Position numbers and translations under genes: made by a program
NCBI GenBank assembly: GCA_947624655.1
Contig: CANQLH010000003.1
Span: 1-64,000, forward strand
From: an uncultured Clostridia bacterium
GTDB taxonomy: Bacteria > Bacillota > Clostridia > TANB77 > CAG-508
Direction: 5' to 3'
DNA length: 64,000 nucleotides
Shown here: positions 11,007 through 22,487 of the stretch, piece by piece
Position numbering within the stretch: position 1 is the stretch's first letter
Layout: the number at the start of each line of letters is the position of its first letter
Notes under the pieces: generated by a model
Seen by the model: the letters and a program-made list of their open reading frames with translations, nothing else
The model's database searches: none
Told to the model about the DNA's origin: nothing

Positions 11007-11519
11007 TTAAAACATTCTTGGATTTCCTGGTCTCATTATTGGTGGAACTACTGGACCCATTCCTGGTCTTGGTCTAGGTCTACCAGGGAAATTTCCTCCT
11101 GAGCCTCCTCCTGATAAAAGCTCTCTTATTATTAATATTCTTATTAAATCTTTAAGTAAATAATTATTTTTAGAAGGTAATCTTCTTGTTTCTTTTGCTC
11201 TAGGATTTCTAACGTCTCCATTTTTTTGAGGTGTATTATTTTCTATAATGTCATCTCCTGGTTCAATAACACTATATATTTCTTCAACCATTTGAGAAAT
11301 TCCTTCTTCTGTAATGTCAGTTCCATTTCTCCTACTACATACTTTCTGAACCATAGGATAAATTAATGAATATATTTCTGGATATAGCTTATTTACTTCT
11401 TGCATATTTTGATTTATATTCATTGCAGTATAATAATTATCTTCACTTTCTCTATATGTATTGTTTTGTATGTTTACACCTAACACATTTTGCATATATT
11501 CTTCATAGCTATTATACAT
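11007..11519 (-). CDS. hypothetical protein with Gly/Pro/Arg-rich C-terminus
   Basis: 170-aa ORF with RBS; GGGSGGNFPGRPRPRPGMGPVVPPIMRPGNPRMF tail. Confidence 0.65.
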   Translation of the reverse strand: MYNSYEEYMQNVLGVNIQNNTYRESEDNYYTAMNINQNMQEVNKLYPEIYSLIYPMVQKVCSRRNGTDITEEGISQMVEEIYSVIEPGDDIIENNTPQKNGDVRNPRAKETRRLPSKNNYLLKDLIRILIIRELLSGGGSGGNFPGRPRPRPGMGPVVPPIMRPGNPRMF

Positions 11520-11575
11520 AAACTCCTCCTTAATATAAATATATAACTATATATATTCAAGGAGAAGTCTTTTTG

Positions 11576-12974
11576 TTAAATATTATTAACTATTTCTTTA
11601 AATTTTTTTCCTCTTTCTTCAAAGTTTTTAAACATATCAAAACTTGCACTTGCAGGAGAAAATAATACTATATCTCCGGAACTTGCTTGCTTTTTAGCAA
11701 GTGCAACTGTTTCTTCTAAAGTTTCACATATATATGTATCTATTTTCTTACCTTGTCTTTCTTCTTCTTCTTTTACTGCTAAAAATATTTTTTCTGCAGT
11801 TTGACCTATTAAGATTAGAGATTTTACATTATCTAAAATTGGTTTTGCAATAGGTGTATAATCTAAATGTTTATCATATCCACCAGCAATTAGAACTATT
11901 TTTTCATCAAATGAATTAAGACCTGCAATCGTTCTTGTTGGACTTGTTCCGATTGAATCATTATACCACTTAACTCCATCAATTTCTCTTATAAATTCTA
12001 GTCTATGTTCTACTCCCTTAAATTTTTTTATTGCTTCTATTTGTGTATCTATATCTACAAGTGTCTTTGTTGCAGAAATTGCAGCACATATATTTTCATA
12101 ATTATGTACTCCTCTTAGAAGAATGTCTTTCGTATTCATTATGTGTCTTCTTATTCTATCATCACATTCTTTTATAACATTTTCATCTAAAATCACACCA
12201 TCATCTAATTTTGTTTTGCTACTAAAAAATACCACTCTTCCTTCCGCTTCTTTTGCACATTCTCTGGTTATATCATTATCATAGTTAAGTACAACGATGT
12301 CATCTTTAGATTGAAACTTAAATATATTTTTCTTTGCGTCAATGTACTCTTCATACGAACTATGTACATTTAAGTGATTTGGCGAAATATTAGTAATGAC
12401 TGAAATTTTAGGGCTTATTTTCATATTCATTAATTGAAAACTACTTAATTCAAGTACCACATAATCATTCTCTGTCATTTCATTTAATTTTGTAAATAAT
12501 GGTACTCCGGATATTTCCTCCCAAATAGCAGTTATATCCTTTTTCTTTTAATATTGCATATATGAGTGAGGTAGTTGTAGTTTTTCCATCACTTCCAGTT
12601 ATTCCAATAACTGTTCCTGGGCACATTTCTATTAACATTTCTATTTCTGATGTTACTATTGCTCCTTCTTTTTGTGCTTCTACTAATTCTTTTATTGTTG
12701 GCATACAGCTTGGAGCTCTAAATATGATGTCAAATCCTTTTAACTTACTTAAAGCATCTTTTCCAAGAATATATCTCATATCATACTTGATAATCTCTTC
12801 AAAATTTTCCCTTGGAATATCATCTACTTCTCTATTGTCAAATACAGTTACATTTGCCCCTCTTTCATACATATACTTTAGAAGCGGAAGGTTGCTTACT
12901 CCAAGCCCTATTATTGCAACTTTTCTATTATCTAAATATCTTTCAAATTCTTCCAATTTTTCATTCTTATACAC
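11576..12974 (-). CDS. murD: UDP-N-acetylmuramoylalanine--D-glutamate ligase MurD, one CGGN +1 site
   Basis: GITGSDGKTTTTSLIYAILKEKGYNCYLGGNI[c]GVPLFTKLNEMTENDYVVLELSSFQL; CCG at 12507-12509; 1399-1 divisible by 3. Confidence 0.92.
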
Positions 12975-13003
12975 TTTTTACATCCCCTTACAAAATTAAA
13001 ATT

Positions 13004-14976
13004 TTAATTACCTAGACCTAAAAATAATGAACCTTTGTATTTATCCAAAATTTTTCCTAAATCCTTAGACAAATCTTTTAGCATAACAAGTTTGATACTA
13101 TTGTCTTTATCCTTAGTATAATCATCTATTACTTGCTTTAATTGTTTTATATTTTTCATTTCTGGCTCTATTTCTTTTGTGTATAAGTCTGCTCTATTTA
13201 TTAATTTTTCTCTGATTGTAACTATATCTTCGTTACTTGCACAAGATAATCTTTGGAAAGTTTGATATACATCATAATACTTAAATATAGGTATATTCAT
13301 GCATTCTTTATCAAATCTTTCGTAAAATTCTTCCATTTTCATAGGAATGCATTTGAATATTGAATCTGCTTTTTCTATATACATTCTATCTTTTAATTTT
13401 GAATTTAAACTATTGAAATGTTTTAATATATCTTCTGTATCTGCTGAAGCTTCTCCTATTCCTATTGTATCTAGCTCTTCTTCCACATTATCACAATATG
13501 ATGATACAAGTGATGACATATTCATACCATTTAAAAATGTTGCCTTTATGCTTTTTATATCATATTTTATTAGTCCCTTTTTTATAAGATATTCAAAATA
13601 TATAAATAGTTTTACATCTTCAATAAGCGATGTTTTTGCTGTCTTAACATCTTCAAGTATTTCATCAATTATTCTATCAAAGTCCTCATCACTAATTTTC
13701 CAATATTCTTCTGTAAGAAGTCTTTTATATCCTGGAAGATTTGAAGTATCAACCGTATTTATTATCATTTCCATGTCACTTTTGAATACTTTCATATCAA
13801 ATATTCTTGTTCTTATATATATTTCAATAAATTTGAAAAATCTATATTCTGATTTAAAATTATAATAATAAGTATTATCAAATTCCTTAATATAAAATTG
13901 CCTATTATCCATTAATACTCTTGAAGAAACGAGTATTGCCTTATATTCTTCGTTATTAGCAATATTAACAAATTTATCCTTTGTTATTTTACCAGCTTTA
14001 ATTTCAAAAGATACTGCTATTGTAAAAATAAGCATTGTTTGCAAAACTCTATGATTTATATTTGGATAGTTTTTATTAACCATCTCAAATATCTTCTTAA
14101 AATCATTTAATGCGTGTTTTAAAATTCTCAAGTTTCTAGTACCACTTTTGTTAAATGTTGTAATTATAAGTCCAGTAGATTCTCTTAAAAATCTAATAAG
14201 ATCTTCATTTGTTTCGTACCTCATAAGTAGACCATTAATTATATAATCAAATTTAGGTTGATATTCAAATGTTTCTCCAATTAATTTTTCCTTTATCCTT
14301 TCATAATCATTAGCTTTATCGAAAACATATTCTATTTTATCTTGGATTTTTTCTACCATAGGCTTGTCTGTAACCTTCGTTAAATCATTTTCTTTATCTA
14401 GTATATATGTTGCAATAAAAGTTTTCATTTCGAGATTTGTGCTTTTAAGCTTTGTTGATAATTCTTTTTCATTACATATAATGATTGTCTTTATGTGGTC
14501 ATGCTCTACGAAATTATTAATATATCCTAAAATATCTATAACATCAACATTTGCTCTTTCTAGGTCATCAAAACATAATACCTTATCATCAGTTGAGAAA
14601 AAATCTGAATAGTTTACTCTATCTCCATTTTGTGTAACACCAAAAAGATTTGCCATATCTATTCCAGTTTTTGCATATTCAGGAATTTTTGTAACACCAT
14701 TTGCAGCCATAAACTTCTTTAAATTTTTATCCATAAGCTGTGTTGTCTCTATGAATATCTTTTTACTAATTTCTTCCAGATTAGAAATGCCATATAAAGA
14801 CATATATATAGTTGTAAATGTCTTTCCGATTTAAGCTCATTGACTCTATCTTATTTCTTACTTTATTATTCCAAAAATATGTTTTTCCGCTTCCCCACTC
14901 ACCGATTTATCATAACCGCATAATCTGTATAATCTGCTCTTACATAATCTAATATACTCTCAACTAATTCTTCCAT
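13004..14976 (-). CDS. KAP-family P-loop NTPase, two CGGN +1 sites (one in the Walker A region)
   Basis: MEELVESILDYVRADYTDYAVMIN[c]GEWGSGKTYFWNNKVRNKIESMSLN[c]GKTFTTIYMSLYGISNLEEI...KVLCFDDLERANVDVIDILGYINNFVEHDHIKTIIICNE; CCG at 14902-14904 and 14826-14828; 1973-2 divisible by 3. Confidence 0.85.
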
Positions 14977-15098
14977 CTATTCCTCCATTTTACTACATAT
15001 TATTCCTTATACTGTGTTTCATATGCATTTTGTTTATTTTTGTTTTATATGTTTATTTTATCATAAGTAATATTTTAAATCTATATATTAGCTCCATT

Positions 15099-17624
15099 TT
15101 AACTTATCTTTTTTACTCTTCCTGTTGTTCCATCTAATTCTACTACATCTCCATCCTTAACACTATTTTTAAGTCCTGTTATTCCAACAACTGCAGGTAT
15201 TCCAAGTTCTCTTGATACAATAGCAGAATGTGATAATAAACTTCCTCTTTCTACTAATATTCCACTTGCTGACGGAAAAAGCATTATCCAACCTGGATCT
15301 GTATATTCTGCAACTAATATTTCTCCATTTTCTAGTTTTGCATTGGCTGGATTCTTTATTACTCTAACCTTTCCTGTAACCTTTCCTGGAGATGCTCCTA
15401 TTCCTTTTAATTCTAACCCTGCTTTTGATTTACTTTCTTTTTTATCTTCTCTTTTAAAAGTATTTCCTACATTTACTGCTCCATATGAATAAAATCTTTC
15501 ATCTGGATGAGTGTCATTATATTTTTTATATTGCTCTTTTCTTATACTTATTAGTTCTTTTAAATTATTGGTTGTAGATTTGCCGTCAATATAATATAAT
15601 ATCTCGTCTACTTCTAAATAAAATATGTCTCTTTTATTTTCTATTACATTCAAAGATGTCAACAGAAATCCAATTCTTAAAAATAGTTCTCTTACTCTTC
15701 CAAAAAGCAAGGTCCTTTCAAATCTTAAATTTTCTCTGTTTTTTACAGTATATCTTGCTTGTTTTAATATAAATAAAAATTTTGCTCTCTGTATTGGTTT
15801 ATATTTTAGTTTTTCTTTTACTTTCTTTTCTGCATTTATTCTATTTGCTTTTTCATCTACTTCTTGGATTTTTGTATTTTTTATTCTTCCGGCAAATGTT
15901 GCAATAGAAGAATATAAACTTGATGGATTATCTTTTAATGTTAAAGTTTCTAATTTTAATTCTTGTAAACATCTATCAGAAAATTTATCTAAGTATTCGT
16001 TTAATTTCTTATTAAACTCTGGATAGTTTGTTAATTTTTTCTTTATGTACAAAGCATCTTCATTTTCTAGTAAATTTAATAATTCTTCATTGTCTTTTAC
16101 AATTACAGCCATTTCCTTTATTCTCTTTGCTGGTTCACTACTTATAATTCCACCCTCGTCACATAATAAATCATTATGTATTAAATCTCCTTCTTCTTTA
16201 AAAAGATTTCTACATTGCTCTTTTAGATTTCCATAAAATATCATTGCCAAAAAGTCATTTACTAAAGGAGCATCCCATTTATGTAATAACTTTTTTTCTA
16301 ATTCATAATAATAGTCGTGCAGTTCATATAAATCCATATTATCTATATCTTTATTTTCTAGTGCATCATTAAGTCTTTCATAAAACCTATCTGTCATTTT
16401 TCTTATTTTTAAAAATCCTTTTACAAGGCCCATTCCCGTTGTAATTAAACCTATTTTATCTTTAAAAGTTGCTTGTGGTACAGGAAATAAATCTTCTGGT
16501 AGACTTTCTTTTACACCCATCATCTGTTCCATAAATTTTTTATTATTTCCTAGCCCTGGGAACATAGATAGAAGTCCATACCATCCATACAAATTATAAT
16601 AAACTCGGCCATCTATTAATGCTAACATATTTTTAAACATTTGTGAATTAATTTCTATCTTTTCTTGTTTTACTTTAAAAATTTTACATAATTCTATATA
16701 TACATTTTCATATACCATTCTAATAAAAGAAAATGTTAATGGTGTAGTTATCCCACCATAACTCTCTACGATATTACTATTGTCAAATACACTTATTTTT
16801 CCTTCTTTATTGCCTTTTAATGTTGTTATTGGTCTTGATTGTAAAAGATACAAATTTCCTTCTTCATATGCCCACTCTATATCCTGAAATCTTCCAAAAT
16901 ATTCACTTGCTTTCTTTACTAAAGTCACTACTTCAAGTATTTCTTTATCTTCTAGAACTTGGCTTTCTCTTATATTTTCTTGTACTTCTTTTTGTACAAC
17001 ACTTTCATTTTCAAATATATGGCAATAATCTTTTTTTGCAATATTTTTTATTATTTCTTTTCCATTTATTTTATATGTATCTGCTGTTGCAATTCCATCT
17101 ACTAAGCCACTTCCTAGTCCAAATACTGCTGTTACAATAATTTCTTTTATATTTGAGGTAACAGGATTTGCTCCAAAAGCTACACCTGCTTTTTCTGCTT
17201 TTACCATTTTTTGAATTATAACTGATGGTATTGTTATTTGTTCAATATTATTTTCTTTTCTATATGTTTCTATTCTTTCTGAAAATGCTGACATATATAC
17301 TTGTAATACTTTTTCTATAACCTGAGATTTTTTTATATATAAAAAAGTATCAAATTGCCCTGCAAATGAATTCTCTGCTGAATCTTCATTTCCTGCTGAT
17401 GATCTTATTGCAAAATATTCGTCATCTTTATATTCATTTAATTTACATTCTATCTCAAATTTTGCTTCCTCTTTTATGCATTTATTGTCTATATCAAAGC
17501 CTGTATAAGATACTACAAACCAATTTGGAATATTATCTATTATAGCTTCCATCTTTGCAAGTGCTGTTGCTTTTCCTCCCATTAGTTCGTAGTCTTTACT
17601 TTTACTTTCTAATACATATTTCAT
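15099..17624 (-). CDS. PEP/pyruvate-binding domain protein (phosphoenolpyruvate synthase / rifampin phosphotransferase-like)
   Basis: N-terminal GGKATALAKME; C-terminal GIGASPGKVTGKVRVI...GILVERGSLLSHSAIVSRELGIPAVVGI swivelling phosphohistidine motif. Confidence 0.85.
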   Translation of the reverse strand: MKYVLESKSKDYELMGGKATALAKMEAIIDNIPNWFVVSYTGFDIDNKCIKEEAKFEIECKLNEYKDDEYFAIRSSAGNEDSAENSFAGQFDTFLYIKKSQVIEKVLQVYMSAFSERIETYRKENNIEQITIPSVIIQKMVKAEKAGVAFGANPVTSNIKEIIVTAVFGLGSGLVDGIATADTYKINGKEIIKNIAKKDYCHIFENESVVQKEVQENIRESQVLEDKEILEVVTLVKKASEYFGRFQDIEWAYEEGNLYLLQSRPITTLKGNKEGKISVFDNSNIVESYGGITTPLTFSFIRMVYENVYIELCKIFKVKQEKIEINSQMFKNMLALIDGRVYYNLYGWYGLLSMFPGLGNNKKFMEQMMGVKESLPEDLFPVPQATFKDKIGLITTGMGLVKGFLKIRKMTDRFYERLNDALENKDIDNMDLYELHDYYYELEKKLLHKWDAPLVNDFLAMIFYGNLKEQCRNLFKEEGDLIHNDLLCDEGGIISSEPAKRIKEMAVIVKDNEELLNLLENEDALYIKKKLTNYPEFNKKLNEYLDKFSDRCLQELKLETLTLKDNPSSLYSSIATFAGRIKNTKIQEVDEKANRINAEKKVKEKLKYKPIQRAKFLFILKQARYTVKNRENLRFERTLLFGRVRELFLRIGFLLTSLNVIENKRDIFYLEVDEILYYIDGKSTTNNLKELISIRKEQYKKYNDTHPDERFYSYGAVNVGNTFKREDKKESKSKAGLELKGIGASPGKVTGKVRVIKNPANAKLENGEILVAEYTDPGWIMLFPSASGILVERGSLLSHSAIVSRELGIPAVVGITGLKNSVKDGDVVELDGTTGRVKKIS

Positions 17625-17639
17625 TTCTTTAGTTTCTCC

Positions 17640-18584
17640 TTATTTTATCAATAATCCTAAACTTAAATAGCAAATTAAAATATACATATTTGCATATATT
17701 TCTGTAATTTTTGATGTTTTTTTATTTTGTTTTATTGAAAATACTATATTAACAATAATTGCTACTGCATAGCTTCCTATTATAAGCCATATGTAGTTTT
17801 GCCCTAAAATAACTGTATGTATTATCATCAAAATAGTTTCTAATACACTTAAAATTAGCATTGCTTTCTTTATTCCAAATACTGCTGTATATGTCTTTAC
17901 TCCATTTTCTTCATCTTCCTTGCATCTCACTTTTCTTGCAACTTCCACTATCCAAGAAATAATATATGATAATATAAGAAGTGGTATTATTGCTTTAAAA
18001 TCTACTTTTGTTATAAAACTAGATAAATATATTACAAGTAATGGCATTAATAACTCATCTAAGAATACTTCACATAAAATATGTTCACTTAAAAAATTTT
18101 TTATAAAAAATCCCTTACTCATTATTGCAAAAAATAGCCATAATATTAACAAAAATACTAGTCCGTTTCCATGATTTACATATAATGTAATTATTACTTG
18201 CAAAATTGCACATATTATAAATAAAACTTTTAATTCTTTTAAAGTTATTAATCCTCTAGGTACTGGTCTATATGCTCTGTATTTACAATCTTCTTCATAG
18301 TCCTTAAATTCATCTATTATACGCACCATTAGAAATTGTAAAAATGCTACAATAAACATTGGTATTATTATTTTCCATTCTATTACCGCTGTTTTTGTAA
18401 GAACATTATTCTCAAACTCTGTTTTTACTAAAAAATTATTAAATGCAAATACTGCAAATGTTACAGCTAGTACATATGTACCATATATTAGTATTGGAAA
18501 TCTTTCTTTTTGGTATATATACCATTTTTTAAAAAAATTCATCTTATTTTTTCCCCTTATATAATAGGCTGACCTTTTTATCAT
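17640..18584 (-). CDS. UbiA-family prenyltransferase-like membrane protein
   Basis: Multi-TM protein with FLMVRIIDEFKDYEEDCKYRAYRPVPRGLIT (DxxxD-type motif) and VARKVRCKEDEENGVKTYTAVFG. Confidence 0.75.
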   Translation of the reverse strand: MIKRSAYYIRGKNKMNFFKKWYIYQKERFPILIYGTYVLAVTFAVFAFNNFLVKTEFENNVLTKTAVIEWKIIIPMFIVAFLQFLMVRIIDEFKDYEEDCKYRAYRPVPRGLITLKELKVLFIICAILQVIITLYVNHGNGLVFLLILWLFFAIMSKGFFIKNFLSEHILCEVFLDELLMPLLVIYLSSFITKVDFKAIIPLLILSYIISWIVEVARKVRCKEDEENGVKTYTAVFGIKKAMLILSVLETILMIIHTVILGQNYIWLIIGSYAVAIIVNIVFSIKQNKKTSKITEIYANMYILICYLSLGLLIK

Positions 18585-18607
18585 TATAGAATAGGTAATT
18601 TTTTAAA

Positions 18608-20102
18608 TTACTCTTCTATTTTTAGCAATTTTCTTAATTCGTTATAATCAACTTTTGTACTATGCCTTTTATCTACTGGAATTTTTTTTACATATTTTAT
18701 TTCGTCTATTTTTTCAAAATTAATTGCTTGTTTTATATCTTTTTCTTTAATTAGGTTATTTCTTTCTAAGACTAAAATTATTTTATCATTATGCTTAAAT
18801 ATTGCTGTTTTGCCCATCTTTAAATTAGCATGTAATGCCGCCTCTATATTAAAAAATGGTTCTTTTATTCTACCTCTTAACCATAGCTTATTATTGTTGT
18901 CAATAAGCCCCATATCTCCAGTTCTATGATAAATTTTACCATCTACTGAAAATTTATTTTCCTTATCTCCTATTCCTCCAACATAACCTTTTAAAACATT
19001 TTTTCCTGTTACTACTATTTCTCCTACTTCTGTTTGAATTGTTTTAAATTCTTCTTCTGTAATTTTTCCTATTTCTTTTATACCTGTTTTTATTATTTTA
19101 CAATCTTCTACTCCAATAATACTCCCTGCTAAAATTCCTTGCCCATTTTTTGTTTTTTCTACTTCTTCTTTTGTCATTTCTTCTATATTTAATTTTGCTA
19201 TTGGTTCAGCCTCTGTTGAACCATACATTGTTACTATTTCTGCATTTGGAAAAACTTGTTTTAATTCTTCTATAAAATCTAAAAATACAGCTCCTCCACC
19301 AGTAAATATTTTTGTTATATTTTTTAGTTGCACTTTATTTTTTATTAAATATTTTTCTATTACTTCTAATAAGCCGAGGAGATGCCATAAGTCTATTAAT
19401 ATTATTTTTACTTATTTGATTAATTAGTTTTAATGCATCAGATTGTCCTAAATTTTCATAGTTTCCGTTTGCTATAACTGTAGTTATTCCAACATTTATA
19501 TTAGACAATGTAAATATTGGTATTGTAGATAGTTCTATATCTTCTTTATCGTATTTTATTGTTTCTTCTAATATTTTTCCTTGGTTTTCCAAAAATTCAT
19601 GAGTTCTTGCTACTATTTTTGGTTTGCCTGTTGTTCCACTTGTATAAGTTAAAATACCGTAAAATTCTTCATTAACATCTTCTATTTTGAGTTCCGATTT
19701 TTTGTCTAATTTATTTATTATTTTTGAGTTTATTTTTAATTTTAACTTTCTTAAATTACTGTTAATATTGGCATACATTATATATTTTGTTATTCCAATT
19801 ACTGCATCTATATCGTTGAATTCATTTCTCTTTATTCCATTTTTTATAAATCCTGCATCCATAAAACAAGGTATTGCTCCTATTGACCAGATTGCAAGCA
19901 ATGTAACATATAATTCTATTGACATTGGTACTAATACTAAAATTTTATCTTCTTTCTTTATTCCTATTTCTTCTAAATACTTTTTAAAATTTGATACTTT
20001 ATAATATAAATCTTTATATGTAACTTTTTTGTTTTTTTGGATTAAACAAATTTTATCTGGCATACTTTTATAATTTTCTACTAATTTATATGCTAAGTTC
20101 AT
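18608..20102 (-). CDS. AMP-dependent synthetase/ligase (acyl-CoA synthetase family), one CGGN +1 site
   Basis: YGILTYTSGTTGKPKIVARTHEF...LMASP[c]GLLEVIEKYLIKNKVQLKNITKIFTGGGAVFLDF...MYGSTEAEP...YHRTGDMGLID; CCG at 19374-19376; 1495-1 divisible by 3. Confidence 0.85.
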
Positions 20103-20151
20103 TATTTTCCCTCTTTCTTATTTTTTGCATGCAACTCTACTAAAAAATTCT

Positions 20152-21075
20152 TTAAGTTTTTAATTCTTTTCCATATAATGCATATTCTCTAATTACCTCT
20201 GTTTTATTTCTTTTTGCCATTTTTTGAGAAGTGTTATTACTATACATAAATGCACATATCCAATTTTTAAAGCCCTTATCTTCTGCAATTTTTGCTATTC
20301 TATTTGAAAGTATATTTCCTATTGCTAAATGCTCATATTCTGGTATAACTGCTACTGTTTTTAATATAAGTGTTTCTAACTTTTTTTCTTTTTTTAGTTC
20401 TTCTAAATTTGGAATACTAAATATAAAGCCTATTTCTTTTTCTTCTTTTTCTGCAATTAATATTAAGTCTTCGTCTACTAAGTCTATATATTGCTCATAT
20501 TGCTTTATAAATTCTTCTTCTTTTATTGGAGTATATAATGGATTTCTAGTAAAACTTTGTTTAGATATGTTATATATTTTCTTTAAATCCTGTATACTAT
20601 TTTCTTTATTAAATTTTCTAATTTTTATGTTTTCTTTTTTTAGCTTTTCCTCTAGCTTTTCAAATATATTTGATTGATATGCTTCTTTTATTAATCCCTT
20701 TGTCGATGTATATGTATATAATTCTTTAAATCCCGCTTCTAAAAAAATTTGATTATGCTCGATTGGATTAACATTTTCTAACAAAAATAAATCTTCCCCA
20801 TTTGTACTTTTTAATGTTCTATATTTTTTCCAAGTGTTTCCATTCATTGGTGCTACTATTAACTCCACATTTTTTTCTTTTAATATTTCTTCACACTTTC
20901 TTAATATTTTAATTCCAGAAGCTTTATCTTTACATTCGAACTCGCCAATGCATCCTATATTTTTTTCGTTTATTTTCGGAGTCTCTTTAAAATAGCATAT
21001 GGCTTTTGCTATTTGTTTTTGATTATCAATTAAAGTTACTTTAATATCTTTTTCTTCTTCTATTTTAAATTCCAT
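20152..21075 (-). CDS. GNAT-like N-acetyltransferase family protein
   Basis: 307-aa ORF with KTVAVIPEYEHLAIGNILSNRIAKIAEDKGFKNWICAFMYSNNTSQKMAKRN, typical GNAT C-terminal pattern. Confidence 0.65.
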   Translation of the reverse strand: MEFKIEEEKDIKVTLIDNQKQIAKAICYFKETPKINEKNIGCIGEFECKDKASGIKILRKCEEILKEKNVELIVAPMNGNTWKKYRTLKSTNGEDLFLLENVNPIEHNQIFLEAGFKELYTYTSTKGLIKEAYQSNIFEKLEEKLKKENIKIRKFNKENSIQDLKKIYNISKQSFTRNPLYTPIKEEEFIKQYEQYIDLVDEDLILIAEKEEKEIGFIFSIPNLEELKKEKKLETLILKTVAVIPEYEHLAIGNILSNRIAKIAEDKGFKNWICAFMYSNNTSQKMAKRNKTEVIREYALYGKELKT

Positions 21076-21139
21076 TATTTATTTATGGATATATTTAATG
21101 AATTAAATATATCCTGACACCCCTTTCTTAATTTTATTT

Positions 21140-22487
21140 TTACATTAATTGAATAAATTGTACTCCACTTATTATTAGTGTTAATGTTAATACTATTTTC
21201 ATATGTATATATCCATTATTAACAGTTATATCTTCTGTTTCTACTTTTTTCTTTTTTATATAAATTGCTATTGCACTTAAAATTAAAGCTATTACCATAG
21301 TAAATAGCATTGTCAAATTTACAAATTCGTTAAATACTACTTTTTGTATTATTAGACTTGGTATAAATATAAACATAGCTCCTTTTCCTATTGAGATTAA
21401 TATATTTTTTAAATCTGATACATAAAAATAATATTTTAATCTAACAAATGTATTTATAATTAGATGCATACTATAACAAGTTGCATAAATCATAAATAGC
21501 TCTTTTTTCATTCCAGTTATTGCAGAGATTCCACATATGGCTAAACCTATTATTATATTTGTTTCTATTATTCTTGCATCATATAAATTTTGATTTTCAG
21601 TTTCTATTTTTTTTGGAAATCTCATGACTGTTAAAAATAAAAGTAGTGGTGGAAGTATTGCATATATATCATATAGCGTTATTGTTAAATATCCGAGTAA
21701 CTAGTGTTTCAACTAATGCTAATGTACTCCAAGATTTTACACTATTTGCAATTGTAATTAATACAAATATTAATCCTAGAATTACTAAATTTATTCTTAA
21801 CTGTGTTACTCCTAGTGGAATATGAGTTGTTAAAAATGCATATGTCGTGAGTGGAATTAATAAGTTATCATTCCCTGTATGTGAAATCATTTCTATCATT
21901 GCTACATTAAATCCTATAATTGTTGATATTATTAATGTCTCTTCTCTACCTACACCTGTAAATAGTAGTATTGGCACTAAAGTCATAATAAATGCTACTA
22001 TAAAAAAGCTTAGGCTTCCTTCTATACTTTTATCATCTTCATTTAATTCCGCTAAATTTTTTTTAGCATAATTTTTTCCGATTAAGGCTGCCGTACTATC
22101 TGCAAATGTTAATATTAAAATTGGTATACTAAATAAGATTTTATCTCCTTTTGATAAATAAAATATTAAAAATACTGCAATTACAAAAAATATTTCTCCT
22201 AAAGAATTTCTTTCTACTTCATAAAGTACTGTTCCTAGTGATTTTTTTAGGTTTGTATTTTTTAATATATATAATATAATAATCGCAATAACTCCTAAAA
22301 TTGCAACTGATAAGCTAGAATTAAATATATATGGAAGTGTGAGCATTGTAAGCCCCATTGTAATATGAAATAGCTTTCTTTTTAATTCGCCATTTATCTT
22401 TGCTTTTCGTTCTATTAATTTTATTATTAATAAAGCTATAAATAAGATTGCAATTATTAATATCATACTTTTCCATTCTATTATCAT
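21140..22487 (-). CDS. phosphatidate cytidylyltransferase/dolichol-kinase-like membrane protein, one CGGN +1 site
   Basis: RKLFHITMGLTMLTLPYIF...PILILTFADSTAALIGKNYAKK...LALVETLVT[c]GYLTITLYDIYAILPPLLLFLTVMRFPKKIE; CCG at 21693-21695; 1348-1 divisible by 3. Confidence 0.75.
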
